Positions 1-26,284 of a DNA stretch of 64,000 nt are shown piece after piece. Made by a program: the position numbers and the translations under genes. Location: positions 317,001-381,000 of the forward strand of contig JACVVK020000220.1 of NCBI GenBank assembly GCA_018292915.2, in the 5' to 3' direction. The notes under the pieces are model-generated. The model had not been told where the DNA came from, did not search any database, and saw only the letters and a list, made by a program, of their open reading frames with translations. Position 1 is the first letter of the stretch. The number at the start of each line of letters is the position of its first letter. Source of the DNA: Batillaria attramentaria. Lineage: Eukaryota > Mollusca > Gastropoda > Batillariidae.

Positions 1-352
1 GAGTGAGGGGGGGGGTGGAGGGAGAGAGAGCTCAGTGTGTTCTCTGGCGCTATGTTTGAGATCTTGTCCGTGTTGCAGTACAAGACCACTTACTGAACAC
101 AAGCTACTTGATTCTTCAAACTGACAGAGTACAAGCTGCAAAACCAGCTGTCCGCCCAAACAGCCTCTATACGTAAGTGCATAATTATAATGAACATGTC
201 ATGCACTGTTCAAAGATTAATTAATCTTGCTTGCGATAGTAGTTTAAGAATGTTTCTTTCTCATATATGCAAAATGCAGCAAATCGATAATAAAGTGTAA
301 AATTATGAGTAAAGTTATGTTTTCGTTGTTTACTTTCAGCCGCGATTTAGTC

Positions 353-577
353 TTCGTTGCTTGCGGGGCGTTAAGCCCTAAATAACTAACCAACCAGCTA
401 TGTTCACTTTCATCGTAAGCCCTCTAACTTGAAACGTTACTATAATCTAAATGCACGTATATACTTATCTTTCTGGTTAATAACGTTAGCTGAGAAGTTA
501 GTTAGTTATTTAGTTAGTTATTTAGTTAGTTAGTTAGTTAGTTAGTTAGGGCTTAACGCCGTGCAAGCATCAAAGAT
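353..577. repeat. Fold-back inverted repeat with TTAG repeats
   Basis: The arm at 353-391 (core ggcgttaagccctaa) is the near-perfect reverse complement of 533-577 (core ttagggcttaacgcc). (TTAG)n and TTAGTTAT units lie inside the right arm at about 495-549. The arms resemble the 3' tails of molluscan SINEs (cgttaaaccc…), so two opposed SINE tails are a possible origin. Confidence 0.6.
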
Positions 578-1587
578 TATTTTGCGGCTAATCAAGGTCC
601 TTCTTCGCCAGACTCAAACAAAAGGAAGACAATAAAACAAGTTATATACAGTATCATATATATAGTTATTTAGTTATATTTTTCCCGTATCTTCCACGAA
701 AGTTGTTAAATAATATTAAATAATAAACACGTTTCACTTCTTTGTACATCTTTGTTAGCTGAGAAAAACTTTTCAAGTGGCATATCGTCCGTCCACTTTG
801 TTTCAACCCTGTGATCACGCAAATGGTGCACGTATTGACAGGTTATCTGTTCTGAGGCCAGCTATGTAAGTCACTGACTCTGTTTTTAATCTTTCGGATG
901 TTTACTTTGTGAGTGTTGGGGGGGGGGGGGATTCAAGGCACAATACATTTTTTTTTTTTAAATAACTGATCCGTTTGCTTAGTTGTCTGTGTATCTCAGA
1001 TCGAAAGTGAAGTTCGCCCTGAGATACGTAGGGCACAATTGTCACCATGCGCTAGCTGAGCTAATCCACCTAAGGTAAGCCTTGTGCCAGCCTAGCTGAG
1101 GAGACCAAGCCAATGAAGCTATGAAAGCGAGGCGAGCCGCAGGCAATATCTGTGCGCGTATAGTCACTCCAGTGACTTACGTAGTGCCCTACACCGTTTT
1201 GGCTCTCACCTAAGACGTGGTGGAAGCGGTGGAAGAGTTCTCGCCCCGTCCATGTGTGGCTCGGCTTTTATGCTTTTATATGGTATCCTGAAGAGTTCGG
1301 CCCCTTAATTGTCGCTAACTTACACGGGGTGAACCGTGTGGTCCCCGAAGAGACGGGGAATTCTAAAGAGAAGAAATGGAGAGTTTCATGTCGAAGCAAA
1401 TGACGTCAAGTATTTTGACGTACAACACAAGTCATTTCAGTCGCAAGAGCCCAGAGACACGGAGAGCGTTATGATCTAAGTCTAAGATATATTAACGACG
1501 ACTAAGGCGAGTTTTCGATTGATTAAGGGCGTAACGTTGATGTACGCTGACTATGGTTCCCGCGTAATCAGTTTGAGACTAGAGCTA

Positions 1588-2035
1588 AAGGCCGTTCTTA
1601 ACCGGGCGAACCACCAGTCCGGCGAACTTGTTCGGCGAACTGTGTATTGTATACGAACAGGGCGAGCGCGCACACGTACGTAGTTCCCGAGGTTCGGCCG
1701 AACTAGTTCTCTTTCTTGACCGACCGTTATGATATGCATACGTCATCGCCAGAACAAGGCGGAAGTTGAGACAATCGTAAACAACCAAAATGGCCGCCTT
1801 CGTAGATCGAGACGACATGTTCACAACGGTTCTCCCCGAGCAACCAATCGGAGCGCAGGATCGGCCAAAGGATCGCGAGGGTTCCCACGGCACGCTGTGC
1901 AGACCTCAAACCTTTCGAAACAGGGTTTGCGAAGAAGTGTTCGATTGGTTAAGAAACAACGTGCTCGAATCTAGTTCGCCGTACTCTTCGAACCTAGTTC
2001 GCGAACCAAAAGTTCGCCCGGTTAAGAACGGCCTT
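1588..2035. mobile_element. MITE-like element with 24-bp perfect terminal inverted repeats
   Basis: The left terminus 1588-1611 (begins aaggccgttcttaaccgg) and the right terminus 2012-2035 are perfect reverse complements over 24 bp. Repeated gttcg/cgaac motifs fill the subterminal regions on both sides (for example 1620-1640 and 1966-2010). There is no transposase frame. At 448 bp it fits a non-autonomous DNA transposon; an exact target-site duplication could not be assigned. Confidence 0.65.
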
Positions 2036-2450
2036 AGTCTCAGAGTACTGTGCATGCTGTTTCACGCATCTGGATCGACCGGTCGATAACTTGATATCAA
2101 AATGCTGTTTGCTTCATTTGGTACAAGGGCCTAAGCGTCATGGATTGAATAGACACCTAGGCTCTTTTACAGTACGATGATAGAGGCTACGAGCACGATT
2201 TCATTGTTTGTAAGTGAGTCATTAGCCAATCAGTTGTCGAAATGTCTTTACATTTTGCAGTACATGTATATCCATGAGGTCACAGGCGACAAACCCGGGC
2301 AGGCTACGTCAACTTGATGCGTTTTCATAAAACGTGCATGCACTTGTATCCACGCCTCTGTCTGTCTGTCTGTCTGTCTCTGTCTGTCTGTCTGTCTCTC
2401 TCTCTGTTTGTGGTTAACCTGCAATCTGGAGTTTATTTGGAACCTTTCAG

Positions 2451-8752
<6,302 letters not shown>

Positions 8753-8832
8753 AATCGCCGTGATGATGTTCGATTTTTTAAGTTCGACTCATTCGTGAGA
8801 CTACTGATAATTTGATTTCGAGTGTCGAGACC

Positions 8833-8991
8833 ATGCCTGAGACCTCGGCGTGCAACTGGTGTGACCAGGCTGGTCACTATAAGAGTAGCTGTCCAGCCAA
8901 CAAAGTGTACCGCCAGCGCTGGAGACGTCGGCGACGACGACGCCGATCGCATGGCGGGTCACAGCCCTGTGTAGTGTGTACTGCCCACTAG
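8833..8991 (+). CDS. Small ORF with a CCHC zinc knuckle and arginine-rich stretch
   Basis: This is a 52-codon frame: MPETSACNWCDQAGHYKSSC, then a basic run of about eleven Arg with one Ser/His break, and a final CVVCTAH. The motif C-x2-C-x4-H-x4-C is the retroviral-type zinc knuckle found in nucleocapsid/Gag proteins and some cellular RNA-binding proteins. It starts 80 bp after the P1 stop codon. It is followed by an LTR-like stretch, so a retroelement remnant is more likely than a host gene. It may simply lie in the P1 3' UTR. Confidence 0.4.
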   Translation: MPETSACNWCDQAGHYKSSCPANKVYRQRWRRRRRRRRSHGGSQPCVVCTAH

Positions 8992-9664
8992 GCACGCGCG
9001 CGCAGTGTTTCGTATCCGCGATGGCGCGCGTGTCAATAAGTTGTATTTGTTTGTGTCTGTTCAGTGTCAATTATCTCCTCAGTCACTTAACCTAAAGTTA
9101 TCATGTAAACTTAAGTAGTTTCAGGAGAGTTTGTACTTTTCAATCATGTTTTGTTTTTAGCGCTGTTTTGTACTTTAACGGGTGTATTTTGCGATTTTCA
9201 CCACTTTTCAAAATCATGGCCCCTGTCTTTACGCTACTTAATCGGCGATAGATAATTGTCTGTGTTTTGGTGCGATCTTAAAGTATTATAGTCTTAAAGT
9301 ACTTTTTGCGCTCTTTTAGGTGCACTTTGTTTGAAGTTTCTAGCTATTATACAACGCCCGCTGTGACTCGTTTTCCATGTGTTAAGAAACACAGATTTCG
9401 CTGTGGCTGGCCCACGCGCTCTTCTTTCCGCTGTACTTGGGGCAGTGCTTTCTTTGTGGCCCGCGCTTGGCGCATAACTAGCCACGAGCCACGCCTCACT
9501 GGACAGTCGCCAGCCAGCCCTGCAGCGAGTCACTGCACGTGTCCACGAATTGTCGCTCTCCGCTCTGCCATTTGTACTGTTTTCCCGTAATAAATCTCAT
9601 GTCATTGCGACCTCTGGGTTTCGTCTCCCTGCCTGTTGAACCGGACCCCTGACACCCGGTTACA
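8992..9664 (+). mobile_element. Possible LTR-like remnant after the zinc-knuckle ORF
   Basis: The stretch has a polyadenylation signal (aataaa at about 9590), then cctctgggtttcgtctccc and an end in ccctgacacccggttaca, a layout typical of the R-U5 end of an LTR ending in CA. No second LTR, primer-binding site or pol frame is visible. It could equally be the 3' UTR and polyadenylation site of P1. Confidence 0.3.
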
Positions 9665-9666
9665 TC

Positions 9667-9940
9667 TAGTTGCTTTTAAGCATTTCAGATGGTGTTTTCT
9701 TATGGTGTTTTCGAAGCTAATTCGTACGCGAGATGCTTAAGATTATGTTTTGTAACTGTCACTACAGTGTTTTATAGTGAACGTTCTTGCAGATGCAATA
9801 TTGTTAGTTGCTTTTATGCATTTCAGATGGTGTTTTCATATGGTGTTTTCGAAGCTAATTCGTACGCGAGATGCTTAAGATTATGTTTTGTAACTTTCAC
9901 TGCAGTGTTTTAAAGTGAATGTTCTTGCAGATGCACTATT
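9667..9940. repeat. Tandem duplication of a 137-bp unit
   Basis: Two copies, 9667-9803 and 9804-9940, differ at only a few positions (…cagatggtgttttc…gaagctaattcgtacgcgag…). A third partial start follows. A further fragment of the same sequence (agtgaatgttcttgcagatg…ggggggagaagc) reappears at about 10584-10645, beyond the inserted SINE. Confidence 0.85.
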
Positions 9941-9995
9941 GTTACTTGTTTTTAAGTATTGCATATTTATAGGGGGGAGAAGCTAAAGGTGGCGG

Positions 9996-10170
9996 GGGAG
10001 CCGGGGTGGTCGAATGGCAGAGCGTTGGACTTCTAATGCTCGGGTCGTGAGTTCGATCCCGGCTGGAGCCAAATATTTGTGCTGGCTTTTTCATCGTTGC
10101 CCCGTCTTTGATATCACCCTATGTGGTGGGAAAGGACATTAAACCCCGAAACACCCACCCCACCCCACCC
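9996..10170 (+). mobile_element. tRNA-derived SINE, family 1, with 12-bp target duplication
   Basis: The tRNA-like head has an A box near tggtcgaatggcagagcg and a B box gagttcgatccc. A conserved body follows (ttgatatcaccctatgtggtgggaaaggac) and an attaaacccc-type tail. It is flanked by perfect 12-bp direct repeats taaaggtggcgg at 9984-9995 and 10171-10182. Confidence 0.85.
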
Positions 10171-10778
10171 TAAAGGTGGCGGAGTGTTATCACGCTTGGA
10201 CCTTAAAACGTCCTCATGAGCACGGTGTTTAATGCACTTAGCTAAGGAAAACTGGAAAAGAAACCCAAATGAAGCGGTTTTTTTTTTCACACAGGTTTCA
10301 ACATTTTCCTTTCTGCTATAGTGTATAATATTATAGTATAATCAGTATTGATTTGATATTTAGGAAGTCCTTGCCTTTGAGGAAGGCCAACAACACCACC
10401 ACCAACAAGTCGTCGACAGCAACAATCCAGTGAAAAGGCAAAAGGGGAAAACGGAGTGGGGGGGGGGGGGGAGGGATCATCCTTTAAAAAAAAAGTGATG
10501 TGCAGTCACAGCTAGATGGGGACATGGTGTTTTGTTTTTTTGTTGTTGTTTTTTTGGGGGGTGTGGGGGGGGGTATCTCTTTTAAAGTGAATGTTCTTGC
10601 AGATGCACTATTGCATTTTTCTAGGGGGGAGAAGCTTAAGGTGGCGGAGTGATATTTTACACGTGAACATTTTCACGTGTAGTGTATTTTAAACACTTTT
10701 ATGGTTACTTACTGATCTCACTCATTATAGTCTGACTTGTTTTCATTTTTGCTTTACGTGTGTGTGTGGGTAGGTGAG

Positions 10779-10828
<50 letters not shown>

Positions 10829-11088
10829 ACTGACTTTATTTTCCAAGGAAAGAGGTTATAGGCGCGCAGGCCCAAATTGCAAACCTTAGAGAGAGAGAGA
10901 GAGAACACCTCTATTGACCTATTAATACTTCGTCATCATGCGTTATGTTGTACAATAGAGTATATTTATTTCGATTTGAACGTTTTAATGGCGATAGTAG
11001 TGTATATCGAATAATAAAGTGTTTTCACAAAAAAATTACGTCTTTCCCTATGCTGATGTAACACACATATACAAAACGCTCATGTACA

Positions 11089-11137
<49 letters not shown>

Positions 11138-12580
11138 CTCGCGCGCGCAGGTTCAATCGAATGTTCATTTGTGCAAGTGGCTGATTTAATCCAGAGCTAT
11201 GAATCTTAGCTCTGTATAGAACCTGGGTATACCTAGAACAATAATCATGTCAAGGGCACATGGCTTACAAATACGACTATCGGTGCTATGCTGCTTGGGA
11301 ACAAAATAAACACATGTCTAGAACGCCATAGCAACACTTCAAAAGCTATCTGTTCAACAAGCAAGGAGGAGGAGGAGAATTTAAGTGAATGGGGAGGGGG
11401 TGTTGGAGTGTTAGTTCTTCTACATTTTCGATTGTAAACCATTATCACCTTTTACCTCCACATTCCATTCCTACCCCACCAGAGTAGCTTTTATTTGATC
11501 GGCGTGTGGTAACTGTAGACAAGAAAATAACACTAGGACAGTTTGTCAGTGACATGTCCTGGCTTTGTTGGTGCACTACCAAGTTTGCAGGTTAAAGTTC
11601 ACACGATTATTCACAATGAATCGAAGTCAAGAAACTAGGTGTCCGCTTGACTAGTTGGCGTTGTATGGTTTAATGATACTCTGTTTCGTCTCAAAACCGT
11701 TTTGCCGGTGGGAGGGGTACAGAGAACATTTTCCTGACTCGGCCGAATAGCATTTCACATCTATTTCATCTTGTTTTTCGCTCGGTCACATTTTGATACT
11801 TTGGAGCGTAAAACTTCTCTTAGTTTATTTGGCTGATTCCGAGGTACGCCATAATGTACACTGTAGACGTTTATCGGAACTTTTACACTGAAATGGCGAG
11901 GAAAAAACCGTTAGGGTTGGCGAATACTTAAGGAAAAAACGGGCTAATTCTCCAAAGAAAAATTACTTATCACATTTTCACTTAACCCTTTCAGCCCTTG
12001 CTGGTTCCAGGCCTAAATGTTGTCCCTGTCCTGGGCACTTTTTTGCCTAGCCAGTCAGTCAGTTAAAAAAACCAAAATCGGTCAAACCCATGTGTAGGCC
12101 TGATCGATACAAAGGAAAGGAAGTGCAAAGCAGAGTAGTGCCCCTTGCTTCATGAATATTCAGTAGTCTGGCCAATGAGGAGCGAGCAGAAATTTTCACT
12201 GGCTCGCAGGTACATGTACCTGCATAGGCATACGCGGCGGGTTCCTCGCGCAGGTACATGCACCTGCGTAGGGCTGAATGAGTTAAGTTAGCACTTTTGT
12301 CGCAATCCTCTCCGCTGTGATCAGCAGTGAAAGGCATCACTGGAATGCTCTTCCCATGCAACCCTAACTCTTTAACAGTTGTCTCAGTGTGTTTCTAAAA
12401 CGTGTTAATAGATTATATACATAGAGATTTAATAGTTTTGATAATATGAAGCAGCACCAGGTCTGGTTATTGAAAGCGTGATTTCAGCGGTATGTCTGTG
12501 GATTCCTGGTAGGCATATAGACATATTTACTGGACTGAATCCAAAAAGAACATCACACAAACAAACAAACAGTCATAAAG

Positions 12581-18216
<5,636 letters not shown>

Positions 18217-18945
18217 TTTGACCCAATGCTTTTTTTAAAAATGAACACTGTTTATGCGGTGCGAAATAGTTCCGTATGGATTTCTTTCCGCATGAATTAA
18301 GTTTCGATTTTTTAATTTCTTTTGCCCTAGAAGGAAATGGAACTGTTGCATTTTGAAATATTATTTCCGGTCCAGGCCTCCCCCGGCCTTTTATCACTGT
18401 CACACGCTTCGTACAGAAACAAAACACAGAGCAAAGAAGACTGAAAACTGCAGATAGAATTTAATAACAGTGTGAGCGTTAACTGAAGGAGAAAAAACAA
18501 TTTACGAAAGATCCGATCCTCCACTGGGGCACTGAGACAATGCACATTCTTAACTTTGCGGCTTCTAGCAATAGAGAAATACGGCTTTCTTGAAACGTGC
18601 CGTCCCTTTTTCATATAAATGTTTCTATAGTAGAAATGTCCAGCCAGCGGCTTCGCTTCAACAGTTAGTCCACTATGACAATATTTACCACAACCCGAGT
18701 CCGAAGCACGTGCTAAGTGAATTCAGTGAAAGGTTTCGCGCAACATCATTATATGCCTGGCAAGTGTATTGAGACCTTAACACTACGCCCTATGTTACTG
18801 CATATTAGGTGGTGGGTTTACGCTTCAGAATACCCGAATACCTGATTTGCTGAAAAAAGGAAAACAGCTCGGGAAGCACACATTAATTTCATTGATTTTC
18901 TTTCCGGAAATTTCATGCGAAGAGCTAGAGGTGGAGTCACAATGG

Positions 18946-19048
18946 CACGTCCTTTCCCACCACATGCGGGTGATATCAAAGACGCGGCAACGATGAAAAA
19001 GCCAGCACATATTTGGCCCCAGCCGGGATACGAACTCACGACCCGAGT
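18946..19048 (-). mobile_element. Truncated SINE, family 1
   Basis: The sequence cgtcctttcccaccacatgc…gatatcaaagacgcgg…ggccccagccgggatacgaa matches the other minus copy. Its head is replaced by (TG)n and a poly-G run at 19048-19079. It lies between the truncated D1 exon and gene A's first exon. Confidence 0.7.
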
Positions 19049-19134
19049 GTGTATGTGTGTGTGTGGGGGGGGGGGGGGGCGCTTGGTTCATACTAGCACA
19101 GGAGAGAAAATGGTCCTGAGAGATTAACGTTTAG

Positions 19135-19257
19135 TTATATTTTTTTCTTTGCGACGGTTATCTCAAAATCTTCCACAAAGGTGCATTCGTTTTTCAGGCT
19201 GAATGGGATGGTTATGGTTGAATTTTCCCTCACATTCAATGTCAGATTGGCTGGGAA
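19135..19257 (-). pseudogene. Truncated D1 exon paralogous to gene A D1
   Basis: This exon reads FPANLTLNVRENSTITIPFS then LKNECTFVEDFEITVAKK and stops at TAA after about 41 residues. It aligns with the first third of gene A D1 (LTLNVEENSTITIPFS…ECTFAEDFEITVSK), but the rest of the domain, with its later cysteines and WIW motif, is missing. Its acceptor (CGCGAG) sits directly on a (TG)n(CG)n tract in place of a pyrimidine tract. A truncated SINE lies just to the left. Confidence 0.6.
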
Positions 19258-19264
19258 CTCGCGC

Positions 19265-19270
19265 GCGCGC

Positions 19271-19343
<73 letters not shown>

Positions 19344-19364
19344 ACCTTTATTTCTATGTTGATG

Positions 19365-19403
<39 letters not shown>
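19265..19403. repeat. (CA)n and (TC)n beside the truncated D1 exon
   Basis: CGCG then CA to 19341, and TC at 19367-19403. The CA tract adjoins the acceptor of the truncated exon. Confidence 0.95.
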
Positions 19404-19405
<2 letters not shown>

Positions 19406-19471
19406 GCTGCGCACCATTTTTGTTTTATTGCAGGAAACAACACGTGACATCCTCCTTACAAATATACTTAC

Positions 19472-19544
19472 CTTTTGTGTGTGCTCCAGAACTAATCGCC
19501 AGGAAAGTAAGTAGAAGTTGAGAAATCAACATCCTTTGAACCAT
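19472..19544 (-). pseudogene. Orphan signal-peptide exon of a truncated A-like gene (A')
   Basis: The minus-strand ATG at 19544 opens MVQRMLISQLLLTFLAISSG followed by AHTK, a textbook signal peptide. It ends in phase 1 at a strong donor (AAAG|GTAAG), like the signal exons of A and B. About 215 bp downstream on the same strand is a broken D1 exon (19135-19257). Between it and functional gene A lies A's own signal exon (18135-18216), so this is either a duplicated start that has lost its body or an alternative first exon of gene A; the latter cannot be excluded. Confidence 0.6.
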
Positions 19545-19761
19545 CGTGGTCTAACTCATGCTGAATGATCGATGTTAATGTTAATGATAGTCGAATCTTC
19601 CGTATTACCCATTGCCATTTTTTGTTTGTTTGAACCCTGCTTGGGTATGCTGAACATGCTTTCTCAAGGAAATTCCACTTCCTTTCTCATCGCAACTCGC
19701 GCCCCAGATTGTTCATAAGCCTGAACTGCGCAAAGAAAATAGGGCTTTGGGGTTGTTTTTC

Positions 19762-19766
<5 letters not shown>

Positions 19767-19797
<31 letters not shown>

Positions 19798-19798
19798 C

Positions 19799-19877
<79 letters not shown>

Positions 19878-19896
19878 TGTGTGTGTGTCTGTGTGT
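19767..19896. repeat. (CT)n(GT)n compound microsatellite
   Basis: CT about 26 bp, then GT about 100 bp with TGTC interruptions near the end. It lies just upstream of the orphan signal exon. Confidence 0.95.
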
Positions 19897-20283
19897 TGTT
19901 TAATGTAGTCTGTACTCAGCGATAGTGATTTCAAACACAAGGGCGCTTTAGTGCACGAGGGAATACTTTGACCTGATTGTCCCTCAAAAAGGAAATAAAC
20001 CTAATGGCTGAACCTATTTACCTCCAACGGTCACTGAGACAGGCCGCCACACTTACCAACCTCCTGTCACATTTACATCTGTAATGTAAAACCTTGTACT
20101 AGAGTGGTGCTTCGATCTAAAGAATGGCCCACTATTATCAAACGTGTACACTATTATGTAATAGCTAGAACAGTAGTAGAGGAAAATAATTATGATGTGC
20201 ACATGTGATTAAAATTCCAAAAGAAATACACATAATTATCTCTTTTTATCTCTCCCTATCCGTCTGTCTGTCTGTATGCGTGC

Positions 20284-20285
<2 letters not shown>

Positions 20286-20361
<76 letters not shown>

Positions 20362-20366
20362 GCACG

Positions 20367-20401
<35 letters not shown>

Positions 20402-20413
20402 ACACACACACAT

Positions 20414-20476
<63 letters not shown>
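20286..20476. repeat. (CA)n of about 190 bp with GCAC interruptions
   Basis: This is one of the two longest uninterrupted dinucleotide regions in the window. Scattered CGCACG interruptions in the centre suggest old internal duplication of a CGCA motif. Confidence 0.95.
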
Positions 20477-20479
<3 letters not shown>

Positions 20480-20625
20480 CTTTTCATTTATAATTAATGA
20501 TCACTCCGAGAACATAAATATTTACACAAAGTTGGAGACAGGCGTTACGTATGCTGAACATCGCATACAAAACCATAATCATGATCATACAAGCAGATCT
20601 AATTGCAGAGTCAATGTATCGACTT

Positions 20626-20757
20626 AAGGGTGGGTGGGTGTTTGGGGGTTTAACGTCCTTTTCCACCACATACGGGTGATATCAAAGACGGGGTAACGAT
20701 GAAAAAGCCAGCACACATATTTGGCCCCAGCCGGGATACCAACTCACGACCCGAGCA
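20626..20757 (-). mobile_element. 5'-truncated SINE, family 1, with 10-bp target duplication
   Basis: The reverse-complement body and tail of the family are present (ggtttaacgtccttttccac…ggtgatatcaaagacgggg…ggccccagccggg); part of the tRNA-like head is missing. Direct repeats gtatcgactt flank it at 20616-20625 and 20758-20767. It inserted just beside the fossil tail of gene D. Confidence 0.8.
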
Positions 20758-20839
20758 GTATCGACTTGAAGGAAATGTAGTCAAGAATGAAAAGTTAAAT
20801 CGAGCGCAACATTTCTATTGCTACAAAGCGGACAAGGCT

Positions 20840-20965
20840 TGCATGGTGTTCTCGTACAGCGGGGCGACTCTTCGATGTCATACATGACGACACGTACGTG
20901 ACACAGAAGGATTAGGGTGATCGTCCGGCCGGCAGAACTGGGCTTAAAAGACCTGTACCGACGAA
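20840..20965 (-). pseudogene. Fossil last tail exon of gene D, frame broken
   Basis: At the nucleotide level this matches the terminal exons of A (12581-12720) and B (30596-30786). Shared stretches include the YLHPSVS region (atccttctgtgtcacg) and the YENT region (ctgtacgagaacacc). Small indels put the stretches in different frames, so no single frame is open. Together with 21288-21390 it shows that a complete tail once lay here. Its order on the minus strand (tail to the right of the A' start) means it belonged to a gene different from A'. Confidence 0.6.
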
Positions 20966-21136
20966 AGAGAAACGTTATTATCACTCACATAAAAATTCAA
21001 CAGTTATTAGGTCACACGTGGAAGAAATATCAGCTCACAGCAATACGTTAAGTTATTTGGATTGATATTTGGATTAATTGTGAAACGCGATTGATCACAT
21101 TTTTCTGTGATCCTAGTCAAAATTTTAATATTCAGC

Positions 21137-21139
<3 letters not shown>

Positions 21140-21213
<74 letters not shown>

Positions 21214-21270
21214 ACCACCACCACCACCACCACCACCACCACCACCACGCACCACCACCACCAACAACAA
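21140..21270. repeat. (CA)n passing into (CAC)n
   Basis: Dinucleotide repeat to about 21212, then a trinucleotide CAC repeat, then CAA. It borders the fossil tail exon of gene D. Confidence 0.95.
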
Positions 21271-21287
21271 CAAACAAACACTGTAGT

Positions 21288-21390
21288 CTATAAACGTGTA
21301 GACGTTCCAGGAGGATGGTTTTCGTCAACCGGTTCCTCTAATTCGACATTTACCGCTCGCCTTCTCGCAAAGTGTTGATCATCTTTTATT
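21288..21390 (-). pseudogene. Fossil first tail exon of a fourth A/B-type gene (D)
   Basis: On the minus strand this reads RRRAVNVELEEPVDENHPPG then TSTRL and a stop. It aligns with gene A ERREPVNIEMDEPVHDQIRPGTDSGQS and gene B ERREPMNMEIQEPLQHQPEPGTESSQS. The C-terminal YxEIPDETPPSSPG motif has been lost, and the sequence runs into a (CAC)n(CA)n tract at 21140-21270. It represents the remains of a minus-strand paralogue whose upstream exons are not visible. Confidence 0.6.
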
Positions 21391-23248
21391 CTGACTGAAA
21401 TGTAGCCATCCAGAAAGTCAGCAATAACAACGACAGAAGAATAAACAACACAAACATGTGGACAGCAAATGAGTTTTATATAATTATTCTCTTTGTGAGG
21501 CATGAGAACTGAGGGGGCCGAGGAGGGGGTGGGTGGGTGGGTAGAGAAGTGCTTCAAACAAAAGCCACAATGCATGGCGCTCTCTAGATGCACATTATTG
21601 GGTAGGCCGCAGATGTTAGACAGAAAAGACAGGAATTAAAATGACGGGGAAGTGATACATTGGCATTTAACACACAGCACAGTTGTACAGGTAGTTGAGC
21701 CGTCCTTTGACCGCGATAAAACGCAAAGGCAGAGTGCACCAGTACACAAGAAATGTGTGTCGCGCTAGACAGCCGAGATTCGCTTGCGGGAAACTCGATA
21801 CATGTTATGTTAACGCGGCACGGAAATTTTACCGTACATATTTTCAGTTTCGTAAGTACTTCCGCAGATGTATATTTGTATATGGTAGAAATTTTGCTTA
21901 TGCTGTGGTCTCACAGGTCGGCTAGCTGATATTTCAAATTTCAGTGTGCCTGAGATAGAGCATACAGTAGTATTGACGCGTTGGTGTTTATCTTTTCGTT
22001 CTAGACATTGCACCATTGCGCTGAAGTTTTCCTAAAACATGGCAATACCAGCTATAGCTGAAATCATTTCTCTACCACAGTATATCGTAACTGTATTCTC
22101 TGTTATCACTAGTTGTGTGTCACTTCATATTACAGCTTATGCCATAAGCACCTACTTCCTTTGAATCAAATGTGGCTAACACCTTAACTGCTTTTGTCAT
22201 ACAGATATACACAGACTAAAAGCCGCCTTGGAGTAGTAACTTGCACATGTCGTTTCATATCGCAGTGAGCTGTACCCGGGCAAAACCCTTTCAAAGCACA
22301 CTGACGGTGTTCTATCGGCATGGGTATAGGCGTGGTGAAATGCAGCCTTGAGAGGACGGCCCGCTGGAGCGCCTTTTCACTTGTCAGAGAACATAAACAT
22401 GTCACAACACCCGTTTCCTGTGTGGCATTTCCCACCCAGCTATTTTGTTCACAGTTTGTTTGAGTCAAGCGAGGTTTGCCATGACTATGTCTTGCTTTGC
22501 TATGCCTTAATACACCACCTCGTTTTGACTGCCAGTTTCCAAATACGATCGTTTTCAATGTAAACACAACTGTTGCATGACAGAACCTTTGGCATTAGAT
22601 ACTTAAATAGACACAGCGGATAGTTCGGCTTTCGCACTGACTCCAAACTTTGCCCGTAACGAGGCAAACTTTGCATATATGTCTATCATTATAAGTAATT
22701 ATTATGATCAGATATTTCAAGGAAGGAACGTTGCGTCAACAATTATTCAGTATCTTCATAAATAGTGAATGAGGATTTTTTTAAAATCGATATGCAGTTT
22801 AGGTTTAGATGATTCAGTTTTCAAGTTCCTTTCATGTTTTTTCTGACACTTCGTTTTGCTGCAACTGGGAAGATGAAGGCCATATTTTCTGCCCTTTGGC
22901 CGAGTCAGGTTTTATTTCTTAACAAGAAGGTATCGCACAGGATTTGTCCCGACGCTAAAAGGGATTGATATGCCTGGCACGTGAACGGCGACGGAAACAG
23001 TGATGGTATGCACAACTGTGATGATGACGCGTTGACTGGTGAATTGATGAATGCATTGTGGAGTGTTTGTCTGATGAATTGATGGATGGATAATGGTGGA
23101 TTTTAATGACGGATTCAATACGTATGGCAGCGAGTGCGTATGGGCAAGTGATAGGTTGATTAATTTAGGGCTTTAAATGAGTGTGGATACTGCAAATTTA
23201 GATAATAATTGGAATGTAGGATAACAAAGAAAATGTCCTCTTTTTTCG

Positions 23249-23311
23249 GGGGGGGGGGGGGGGGGGCGGGGCGGGGGGGGGGGGGGGGTAGGGGGGGGGG
23301 AAGGGGGGCCA
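23249..23311. repeat. G-rich tract, more than 50 G
   Basis: Nearly pure G with single C, T and A breaks. It meets the base requirement for a G-quadruplex on the plus strand. Confidence 0.9.
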
Positions 23312-23626
23312 ATAAGCTTATAATGAAATGAACTCAGATTGAATGTTTTACTCATACACTTGACTCATATGATCATTAGATCATTAGAGACACTTTTTCA
23401 GTCATACGTTGTAGCAGTGGTACACATGTCATTGTAAACAATGCGCAAAGTATTGAGAAGATACAAAGAGGCAACATAAAGCCTAGTCTTGTCAGTACGT
23501 CGGCCGTCTTCAGGGCCAGTGCCAAGGTTTAAGTCTATGCACGAACAGAATACTGAGAGTAGTTGTTAGCAGTATGTATTTCTGTACAGTTTGCTAATTA
23601 TTAACATTTTAATGTTTGTTTTCAAG

Positions 23627-26284
<2,658 letters not shown>

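Larger units (their letters stand above)
1..2450. other. Upstream region of P1: no coding gene seen
   Basis: No supported coding exon was found. The first 171 bases end in a donor-like ctatac|gtaagtgc and could be a non-coding first exon of P1, since P1's ATG follows an acceptor; this is weak. The rest contains a fold-back with (TTAG)n tails, an inverted-repeat MITE-like element (separate entries), a G11 run near 919 and (TCTG)n at 2355-2400. Confidence 0.4.

Noticed and set aside
495..549. (TTAG)n resembling telomeric repeat
   Set aside because: The unit is TTAG mixed with TTAT, short, internal and inside a fold-back; not TTAGGG and not terminal.
9996..10080. tRNA-like sequence with A and B boxes, also in the other SINEs
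   Set aside because: It belongs to SINE heads: followed by a SINE body and flanked by target duplications; no clean cloverleaf with anticodon stem was confirmed.
22873..22908. Candidate signal exon for P2 (MKAIFSALWPSQ)
   Set aside because: Short and weakly hydrophobic, with an uncertain donor; not enough to include in the model.
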